A program made the position numbers and the translations under genes. From Arenicella xantha (GTDB lineage Bacteria; Pseudomonadota; Gammaproteobacteria; Arenicellales; Arenicellaceae): 64,000 bases of DNA. The DNA lies in the NCBI RefSeq assembly GCF_003315245.1, contig NZ_QNRT01000002.1:542206-606205 (forward strand), in the 5' to 3' direction. Shown here piece after piece: positions 57,920 through 64,000 of this stretch. Numbering within the stretch: position 1 is the stretch's first letter; each line of letters starts with the position of its first letter. The notes under the pieces are model-generated. The model worked only from the letters and a program-made list of their open reading frames with translations. It ran no database searches and had not been told where the DNA came from.

Positions 57920-58357
57920 AACAGAGTCCGGAAGGGGATAAGAAATAAGGCTGCGGAGTCTACAGACTTATTGTTTTTGAGTATATGGCATCGCAGGCGC
58001 AAATCGCAATTATGACCTGCGCTTGCCCTGCATGCACTTACATTGTTAGCCGCAATAAGGCATTGCCACGCGGATTAAACCGAACAATTCGTGATTGATG
58101 ACGGCTGGTTCAAGTCGAACCTATGGCAAAAACCACGATGATTACGCTACTTACGCAACGCTGAATAATGACTAACGCCGATTCATGTTTTCGCCACCAA
58201 CATTAACTTAATTTCATAATCGAAATATTCTGAAACTAAAAAACCTTCTTCTGCATCTAAACCATAGTCGGCGCTTCTAAAACACAAAAGAAATGCGCCA
58301 TGAGTAAGCAAAGCCGCTAACTCAAACAAAAACTTAATGCCTAAGAGAGTAGTACTA
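57920..58357. other. Intergenic region with a Cys-rich relic
   Basis: About 440 bases between ybiT and the sulfotransferase-like gene, divergent. A short Cys-rich frame at 58012-58098 is listed separately. The stretch 58200-58260 is AT-rich and could hold the promoter for the downstream plus-strand genes; no clear hexamers. Confidence 0.4.
58012..58098 (+). pseudogene. Possible relic of a bacterial metallothionein
   Basis: A 28-aa frame starting MTCACPACTYIVSRNKALPRG. Bacterial metallothioneins typically open with C-A-C-x-x-C-x-C-x-V and a Lys-Ala-Leu/Val stretch followed by a Gly; here the fourth Cys is Tyr (TAC versus TGC, one base) and the remaining Cys-rich tail is absent, replaced by RTIRD and stop. 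No good ribosome-binding site. Either a truncated relic or a coincidence; the Cys spacing is the only evidence. Confidence 0.3.
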
Positions 58358-59428
58358 ATGACAGAGCACGCTGTTGCGCTTTTTGCCGCCGAAGAATCCT
58401 GGCACTCGATCCTTGAATCTCCTGCCTATTTCTTACATCGAATAGATCTGCAAAACCAGTCATTTGAGTTTATACACACAAATCGTGAAACGCTTAATTC
58501 CAATTCGTTTCTTGACGGCCGCACACCCCTTTCGCACACCGATAAATCTTACATACTGCCTATTAAAGACTCTTTGGAGTGGTACAACAAATCAATAGTG
58601 CCCTCTCATGTGAATCGGTTCATTTTTCATATGTCATTTTGCGGTTCGACATTAGTCGCGCGCGCGCTCGATAAACCCGGCACCGCAATCGGCTATAAAG
58701 AACCTCAAATTCTGTTGGAGCTGGCTGAGATCAAAGCGGCGAACATCGATTGGTTTCGCAATAAAGTGCAATGGCAAACATTAGTCGGGTTCGTCTTATC
58801 GCAACTGAATAAGCAATGGTCGCCTGGTGAGTCAGTAGTAATCAAGCCATCTAACTGGGCCAACTCAATGTTACCGCAGTTAATCGAAGATGGCGGTTTC
58901 TCTCGGGCGTTGTTCTTAAGTACATCACCGATCGATTTTCTGATATCGGTATTTCGTGGCGGCGGTGAACGGATCCAATTCACCTACTCCGTTCTAAAGC
59001 ACCTTCTAACGGCTTTTCCAGAATTTACAAAAATAGTAGCCAACGTAGAATCGCAAAAACTCACTACCGTAGAAATGTTTGCCCGCTTATCGCTTATTCT
59101 GCATGCCATTCAATGCAAAGCATTTGAGCGGGCAAAAGCCAACAGCCATTTGAAAACTCACGCAGAGTGCAGCTACCAAGACCTACAGAAAAATCCGGCC
59201 ACTTGCTTAGAACTAGCCGCGACTACACTCGACCTCAATTTCACCATGGAGCAACTGAATCATTCAATCAATAACACGTTTTCGCAGCATGCCAAGATCA
59301 CTCAAAGAAACTATAATACCCAAGACGCACAACACGTAGATCAGCAGGTTCTCGCGGTTTATGGCGACACATTTTCGCGCACTTTTACTTGGGCGGAAAA
59401 AAACCTTATCCCTTCGGACTTCTTCTAA
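58358..59428 (+). CDS. P-loop sulfotransferase-like protein
   Basis: 356 aa from ATG 58358; ATG 58337 is an alternative. FIFHMSFCGSTLVARALDKPG resembles the 5'-phosphosulfate-binding loop of sulfotransferases (T/S-x-R-S-G-S-T/S-L), with S-F-C-G-S-T-L. GESVVIKPSNWANSML would correspond to the 3'-phosphate side, and SRALFLSTSPIDFLISVFRGGGE follows the usual V-R-D-P-x-D pattern loosely. No signal peptide. First of three plus-strand genes: it ends at 59428 and the 2OG oxygenase starts at 59431, so translation is probably coupled. Activity is inferred; key residues are diverged. Confidence 0.72.
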   Translation: MTEHAVALFAAEESWHSILESPAYFLHRIDLQNQSFEFIHTNRETLNSNSFLDGRTPLSHTDKSYILPIKDSLEWYNKSIVPSHVNRFIFHMSFCGSTLVARALDKPGTAIGYKEPQILLELAEIKAANIDWFRNKVQWQTLVGFVLSQLNKQWSPGESVVIKPSNWANSMLPQLIEDGGFSRALFLSTSPIDFLISVFRGGGERIQFTYSVLKHLLTAFPEFTKIVANVESQKLTTVEMFARLSLILHAIQCKAFERAKANSHLKTHAECSYQDLQKNPATCLELAATTLDLNFTMEQLNHSINNTFSQHAKITQRNYNTQDAQHVDQQVLAVYGDTFSRTFTWAEKNLIPSDFF

Positions 59429-59430
59429 GC

Positions 59431-60153
59431 ATGAGCACAATGATAAAAATGGCCAAGCTCAACAGCTTGCAGCAAATCAGCCAGACCTATCAACGCAGCT
59501 CTCGCGTACAAATAGTTGATTTTTTGGAATCAGAGAGTGCGCAACATATCTATGATGCACTGAAATCACAAACGCAGTGGAACCTTGCGTGGAATTTGGA
59601 TGGCCAGCACCAAGACATGGATTACACCGCTGTGCAAAATTGGACACAAAAACAAAGAGAGCAGCTCGACGAGCTTATTTATGCACAAGCGTCGGATAGC
59701 TTTCAATATCGGTATGCGTCGGTTCCAATCTACGATATTTATCAGCAGAATCTATTACCAGGACACTTTTTCAACTCGATCTATGAGTTTTTCAATAGCG
59801 ATGAACTACTCACACTAGCACGCCAAGTAACCGGTTTTGAGCAGATCGACTTCGCAGACGTACAGGCGACACGTTACTCCAAAGGGCATTTTTTAACTGA
59901 GCACGACGATAATGTCGCCGGCAAAAACCGTCTGGCTGCCTTCGTACTAAACCTGACACCAAAATGGAAATTTGATTGGGGCGGTGGCTTAGTTTTTCCA
60001 GATAAAAACGATCAAGCCGAGACATGGTTTCCCAAGTTCAATGCATTGAACATTTTCACAGTTCCACAGAAACACGCAGTGACGGTAGTCAGCCCTTTTG
60101 CAACAGAGGAAAGATACGCCCTAACCGGCTGGTTCCGATCCCACCAAAGCTAG
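59431..60153 (+). CDS. 2-oxoglutarate/Fe(II) oxygenase, prolyl-hydroxylase-like
   Basis: 240 aa starting two bases after the sulfotransferase-like stop. The double-stranded beta-helix carries Fe ligands His158 and Asp160 (FLTEHDDNVAGKNRL), distal His215 (VPQKHAVTVVSPF) and the 2OG-binding Arg228 (EERYALTGWFRS), i.e. the H-x-D...H plus Arg pattern. KWKFDWGGGLVFP fits the Tpa1/Ofd1/prolyl-4-hydroxylase-like subgroup, which hydroxylates protein side chains or peptides. Together with the neighbours it suggests post-translational or small-peptide modification. Confidence 0.88.
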   Translation: MSTMIKMAKLNSLQQISQTYQRSSRVQIVDFLESESAQHIYDALKSQTQWNLAWNLDGQHQDMDYTAVQNWTQKQREQLDELIYAQASDSFQYRYASVPIYDIYQQNLLPGHFFNSIYEFFNSDELLTLARQVTGFEQIDFADVQATRYSKGHFLTEHDDNVAGKNRLAAFVLNLTPKWKFDWGGGLVFPDKNDQAETWFPKFNALNIFTVPQKHAVTVVSPFATEERYALTGWFRSHQS

Positions 60154-60301
60154 CGGCTACCTTTCCGAAACAACCTAAAGCTACATCCCAGAGTGCGTTG
60201 TTCTTTTCAGCGTTGCAACAAAGACCGCTACGATAACGCATTTTAGCTGCATACCGGGCTCGAGTGACACAATCGGCTTGACTGTTTAAAAGGTCAGAGG
60301 C

Positions 60302-61186
60302 ATGCTCGCGCGCATGGCAAAGCGATTCCACAAAGTTCATATCGAGATAAGCAATATTTGCAATCTGCAATGCAGCTTCTGCCCAGCCGTTATTCGTGAC
60401 AACAAGATGATGGACCTGGATCTATTTCGCGATATCGTAAAACAGGTGGCGCCCCTAACCGAACTTGTATGCCTTCACTTAATGGGCGACCCCTTAGTCC
60501 ATCCTAAGCTTGAGGCAATGATAGAGATATGCGACGAATATGACGCGAACCTATTTTTAGTCACCAACGGAGTTTTGCTGCGCCCCGAAAAATACACTCT
60601 AATGTTGCATCGGCGTTTTTACCAAATCAATTTTTCGCTACACAGCTTTTTCGATAATTTCCCGGACAAAGACCCAAGCAACTATCTGGAACGAATCTTT
60701 GCGTTCACCGAACGCGCGCTCATCGAACGACCCGACCTGTATTTGAATTTCCGTTTGTGGAACCTCAATGATCCGCTTGGCAGTCAAACCCCAAACACTG
60801 AGATGTTAGAGCGGATATGCCAGCGCTTTGATTTTAACGCACCAAGCGAGCTCGATGTACGCAAACGCAAAAGCATTAATATCAAGAATCGACTCTACCT
60901 ACATTTTGACACAGAGTTCATTTGGCCCAGCTTAGATCTCCCTGTGCTTGGCACTAGCGGAAAATGTTATGGCTTATCATCGCATTTTGGCGTACTCGTT
61001 GACGGTACTGTTGTGCCCTGCTGCCTCGACAAAGAAGCAGCAATACCTTTAGGTAAAGTGCAAGACGCATCCATTCTAGATATTTTAGGGTCACGTCGAG
61101 CGCAAGATATCGTCAAAGGTTTTAAACAAAAGCAGCTAGTCGAAAAACTGTGCCAGCGTTGCCAGTACATTGAGCGTTTTAATTAA
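60302..61186 (+). CDS. Radical SAM protein with SPASM-like C-terminal Cys motif
   Basis: 294 aa. EISNICNLQCSFCPAVI has the CX3CX2C cluster (Cys20, Cys24, Cys27) that binds the 4Fe-4S used to cleave S-adenosylmethionine; LHLMGDPLVHPKLEAM and FLVTNGVLL are the GGE-like and Thr-Asn-Gly motifs. The C-terminus (FGVLVDGTVVPCCLDKEAAIPLGKV, LCQRCQYIERF) is SPASM/Twitch-like, for auxiliary clusters as in peptide-modifying enzymes. AAGG lies 9 bases before the ATG. It follows the 2OG oxygenase by 148 bases. Confidence 0.9.
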   Translation: MLARMAKRFHKVHIEISNICNLQCSFCPAVIRDNKMMDLDLFRDIVKQVAPLTELVCLHLMGDPLVHPKLEAMIEICDEYDANLFLVTNGVLLRPEKYTLMLHRRFYQINFSLHSFFDNFPDKDPSNYLERIFAFTERALIERPDLYLNFRLWNLNDPLGSQTPNTEMLERICQRFDFNAPSELDVRKRKSINIKNRLYLHFDTEFIWPSLDLPVLGTSGKCYGLSSHFGVLVDGTVVPCCLDKEAAIPLGKVQDASILDILGSRRAQDIVKGFKQKQLVEKLCQRCQYIERFN

Positions 61187-61512
61187 ACCAACTTAGGTCG
61201 ACCTGCACGATAGTTAGTCTCGCATGCCATTTCTTGGTTAATGACTAACGGTGCGACGCTTTTTTTACCGCGTGCTGGACACTCTAACCTAAACCCAAGA
61301 TGGCCATTTGGCTAGTTGTGCCTGGCACTTACCCATTGTTCAATAACGATACTGAAATTTTGTCCAAGCAGTCAATTACCAGCTTAAGCTACTTAGGCTT
61401 TAGGCTCATTCGCCTATTTCCACATTGCTTAAAAAGCAGGTCACTTGGAAAAGCAGACAAATTCTTTTTGATAATATTTTTATTCAACTAGCGTCGTACT
61501 TGGAGTTGGTCT
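61187..61512. other. Intergenic region after the radical SAM gene
   Basis: About 325 bases. GTTAGTC (61213-61219) and GACTAAC (61243-61249) can pair, with a T7 run at 61260-61266 shortly after, giving a possible terminator for the cassette. A 63-residue frame (61300-61491) lacks a ribosome-binding site and is not called. TTGGAG before 61513 is the next gene's Shine-Dalgarno. Confidence 0.45.
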
Positions 61513-63165
61513 ATGCGTCAATTTATCCTATTCTCATTTGTAATTCTTATTTGCTCAACAGTCCCGGCAACATCAGCAACTTTAGAGGTCTGTAGTGCCT
61601 GTCAGTACAACTCAATTTCCGATGCACTGTTGAATGCAGAGCCAAATGATACCGTGTATGTGCATGACGGTACCTACAATGAGTTCAATCTAAACATCTT
61701 CGCCGACGATATAACTATTACAGGTCAGAGCCGAGACGGCACCATTATCGATGCGGACGGTCTCGGGCGACATTTCAACTTTACCTCTGCTGGTTCGAAA
61801 ACAACCATTCAAAACCTGACTCTGAAAAATGGTGTTGGCTCTCCGGGAGTGTGCTCAGTCCAAGGTCAAGGTGGCTCGATTTGCGCAAGAAATGTGGCAC
61901 TCAACATCGACGCGGTAACATTTCAAAATAATATTGGAGTGGCAGCTGGGGGCGCAATACATTTGGACGGCGACCCTTCGATACCTCGATCGCTGTCGAT
62001 CAAAAATTCAACGTTCAGTGATAACCATTTAATTGAAGCGCCCAGCTTACTGCTCGCTCAGGGATTTGGCGGTGCAATCGCGTGTGTCAGCTGTGATAGG
62101 TTGTCGATAGACTCTTCAATTTTCCAAAAAAATAGTAGCCATATAGAACTAGTCGGGCCCGATAATGCCGGCATCGGTGGGGCTATCTGGATGGCTCAAT
62201 CGGCCTTTAACCCAAACTCAATACAGTTTACCAGCACAAATAATACGTTTGACTCAAATCGCTCGCTTAAGGAAGGTGGCGCCATTGCCCTCTATGCGCC
62301 GCGTTCAAGTCATAACGATCTCTCGAGCTATACGATCAGTGAAACAGCATTTATTAACAACTACGCAGGCACAAAAGGGGGCGCGATATTTTTTGGGAAT
62401 TTATCGTCCTTGGGCGATCCTGCCTTGGTAGCGCTAAATATTGAGCGTTCGTTGTTTCACAAAAATCGCGCCGCAAACGGCGGCGCACTAGCGTCAGTTA
62501 ATATGTCCGTGCTAAGCGAAGATTCAACATTTTCAATGAATACCGCATCTATTACTGGGGGCGCTGTTGAACTATATCGAAACAATATTGTTGAGTCACA
62601 GAGTCATCACTTTGCAAATGTCAGCTTTATTGCAAATAGAGTCCTTGATCAAAACGGCGCCGCAGTATTCGCCTTCTCGATCAACCCAACATTGTACCTA
62701 ACCTCAAACACTCTGTTTCTCGGAGAGCTACAGCTTTTCAACTCGATCGTGCATAACAGTAACGGAGTCGAATGCGTATTTTCTGGTGGGCAACAGGTGA
62801 TCGTCGGGGAACATAACTTCACTAACGACGACAGCTGTGAACCGTCACCGAGCGCTAACCTCAGCGTGCTCGGTTCAGCAGAGCCATTTAGCCTTGGGAG
62901 CGTAAATGGTATAGATACACGACTCGCCGCAAATGGCGGCCCTACCCTAACCTACGCATTACTAAAGGGTAGTAATGCAATCAACGCAAGTACAAACAAT
63001 TGCCCCAGCGTGATACGCCCATCATCTCGCAAACGCTTCGATCAACGTGGAGAAAACCGTAGCGCGCGCTCTCCATTCAGCCTCTCAACTCTAGTGTGTG
63101 ACGTTGGCGCGTATGAATATATAGAAAGGAGCGTTAATGTAGGCCGCAACACAGTAACGAAATAG
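61513..63165 (+). CDS. Secreted right-handed beta-helix protein, choice-of-anchor Q type (paralogue)
   Basis: 550 aa; signal peptide (FILFSFVILICSTVPATSA), then ATLEVCSACQYNSISDALLNAE and VYVHDGTYNEFNL. It matches the protein at 6794-8302 in order and wording: DGRHFN/LGRHFN, LQDLTLTNG/IQNLTLKNG, GGAIACGYCDGIEIF/GGAIACVSCDRLSID, and the Q-type C-terminus (DQRGENRSARSP...CDVGAYEY). It ends with a basic tail. The two genes are about 53 kb apart in opposite orientation. Possibly a glycan-binding or degrading surface protein; no active site assigned. Confidence 0.87.
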   Translation: MRQFILFSFVILICSTVPATSATLEVCSACQYNSISDALLNAEPNDTVYVHDGTYNEFNLNIFADDITITGQSRDGTIIDADGLGRHFNFTSAGSKTTIQNLTLKNGVGSPGVCSVQGQGGSICARNVALNIDAVTFQNNIGVAAGGAIHLDGDPSIPRSLSIKNSTFSDNHLIEAPSLLLAQGFGGAIACVSCDRLSIDSSIFQKNSSHIELVGPDNAGIGGAIWMAQSAFNPNSIQFTSTNNTFDSNRSLKEGGAIALYAPRSSHNDLSSYTISETAFINNYAGTKGGAIFFGNLSSLGDPALVALNIERSLFHKNRAANGGALASVNMSVLSEDSTFSMNTASITGGAVELYRNNIVESQSHHFANVSFIANRVLDQNGAAVFAFSINPTLYLTSNTLFLGELQLFNSIVHNSNGVECVFSGGQQVIVGEHNFTNDDSCEPSPSANLSVLGSAEPFSLGSVNGIDTRLAANGGPTLTYALLKGSNAINASTNNCPSVIRPSSRKRFDQRGENRSARSPFSLSTLVCDVGAYEYIERSVNVGRNTVTK

Positions 63166-63297
63166 TCGTCTATATGTAAAAAGGCTCCAGCACTTAAGAT
63201 GGTAATAAGCATCGTGCTTAGCAGTGCACATGCAACCGCCAATTCGACCACCCGCTATATTGCTAGGTGGTCGAACTGCGAGCAATCACTCTTGGCA

Positions 63298-64000
63298 TTA
63301 ACGTTTAAGTCGCATTGCAACGCCAAGTAAACTGAGCAAAATGATTAAGGAGAGAATCACTACGACGAGCATGTCTCGCCAAAACCGCCCCATCAATGGT
63401 GTGAGGAAATTCCACTTGTGTAAAAAGCCAAATGAGTAAGCTTCATATCGATCCTTATTCACTAGGCGATCAACCAACATGCCAGTAGTCGGATCAATAA
63501 ACACCTTATCGCCGACATCACTATCGACATCAATCTGCCAAACCGGTAAGCGCTTATTGCGAAAATCATAATGCAGTCCGAAGCGCGTGATTAGTGTCGA
63601 ACTGGTGATTTGACTGTTATCAAGCTGCAAGTACTGACTTGCGAGTGCCTGCGCCAACTGCTCATCATTAAGATCACTTTGCTGCCCCGTTTTTGCCGCA
63701 AAGTATAGGCCGGCATGTTCAGTTGGCTGCCCTTTAAACCGCGCTGTGCGACTTGCCACATCACTCGACATATCGTGATGTGCGTGCTCACCGCCTGACG
63801 ACACAGACGCCGGCTTAACATTAGCTCGCGCCATAGCCGGAAAGCCGAGTCGATAGTAAAGTTGGTCATTATATGAGACCACAGATACCTGATTAAGCGG
63901 CACATCCGGTAAGTCAGCCAAACTCACGTTTTCGTTTAGGCTAGCTAATAACATCGGCTCACCAAGCTTGAGACCGCGATTGGTTTCGTTAAACCCATAG
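63298..64000 (-). CDS. PepSY-domain membrane protein (5' end outside window)
   Basis: The frame is open through the right edge (YGFNETNRGLKLGEPM just before an internal ATG at 63954), so the N-terminus is missing. Visible part: LADLPDVPLNQVSVVSYNDQLYYRLGF, a His-rich linker (GGEHAHHDM), and HYDFRNKRLPVWQIDVDSDVGDKVFIDPTTGMLVDRLVNKDRYEAYSFGFLHKWNFLTPL, characteristic of PepSY and PepSY-associated proteins, with a C-terminal transmembrane helix (MLVVVILSLIILLSLLGVAM). PepSY proteins often act with iron/metal reduction or protease inhibition; the upstream context is not visible. Confidence 0.82.
   Translation of the reverse strand, partial: YGFNETNRGLKLGEPMLLASLNENVSLADLPDVPLNQVSVVSYNDQLYYRLGFPAMARANVKPASVSSGGEHAHHDMSSDVASRTARFKGQPTEHAGLYFAAKTGQQSDLNDEQLAQALASQYLQLDNSQITSSTLITRFGLHYDFRNKRLPVWQIDVDSDVGDKVFIDPTTGMLVDRLVNKDRYEAYSFGFLHKWNFLTPLMGRFWRDMLVVVILSLIILLSLLGVAMRLKR

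Noticed and set aside
60154-60301. Precursor peptide between oxygenase and radical SAM genes
   Set aside because: The 148-base gap has no ATG-initiated frame of useful length.
61300-61491. 63-residue frame after the radical SAM gene
   Set aside because: No ribosome-binding site and a hydrophobic tail without signal logic; could have been a precursor peptide but nothing supports it.

Overview
The window looks like chromosomal DNA of a free-living, probably marine, Gram-negative gammaproteobacterium. This is an inference from gene content and moderate base composition: apolipoprotein N-acyltransferase, lipoproteins with clear lipoboxes, many Sec-exported proteins, an E. coli-like YbiT, an MtfA-like peptidase, and LysR/TetR/AraC/LuxR regulators. 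The load of secreted beta-helix and SGNH proteins plus an exported GH2 beta-galactosidase suggests a particle- or polysaccharide-associated lifestyle. No rRNA, tRNA, phage, transposase or CRISPR was recognised. Both ends cut genes: an M28 peptidase at the left and a PepSY membrane protein at the right.

Layout. 1-8.3 kb: partial M28 peptidase with a membrane tail, a small secreted protein, a HEWGH metalloprotease with a short secreted partner, a histidine-phosphatase lipoprotein and a beta-helix protein. 9-17.7 kb: an ankyrin plus YwqK-repeat protein, an SGNH protein, a Tat-exported glycine-rich protein, another beta-helix protein, a membrane-anchored unknown and a CBM/collagen-like secreted protein. 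18.3-20.8 kb: an ECF sigma factor divergent from a SARP-type activator fused to an alpha/beta hydrolase. 21-28.4 kb: DegV, exported beta-galactosidase, a long structured intergenic region, SGNH lipoprotein, LysR and a DUF1772-like membrane protein. 29-34.1 kb: a minus-strand run RNase HI / 56-aa protein / RecQ, preceded by Lnt. 34.3-36.9 kb is visibly AT-rich with unknown secreted proteins, a decayed tautomerase copy and a truncated GFA gene.

36.9-46.6 kb: alpha/beta hydrolase lipoprotein; an intact tautomerase / SDR / TetR block; AraC with a flavodoxin-type quinone reductase; MtfA-SEC-C; Crp-like; LuxR-type; MFS transporter. 46.9-50.5 kb: an atypical receiver, a haloacid dehalogenase with a small membrane protein, and a CMD/AhpD-like enzyme divergent from a TetR regulator with repeated operator-like sites between them. 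51.2-57.9 kb: two beta-helix proteins, a VOC protein, another secreted unknown and YbiT. 58.4-61.2 kb: a sulfotransferase-like protein, a 2OG-Fe(II) oxygenase and a radical SAM protein in one direction. 61.5-64 kb: a paralogue of the 6.8-8.3 kb beta-helix protein and the PepSY fragment.

Most noteworthy: (i) the sulfotransferase-like / 2OG oxygenase / radical SAM cassette, a candidate uncharacterised modification system; (ii) three unrelated-looking secreted proteins whose predicted mature N-termini share a KVVV[IV]PL motif; (iii) a 25.8-25.9 kb hairpin whose arms differ largely by G-U wobbles, suggesting a structured RNA; (iv) a decayed tautomerase copy 1.8 kb from its intact relative. All functions are from reading translations and motifs; no database search was possible.
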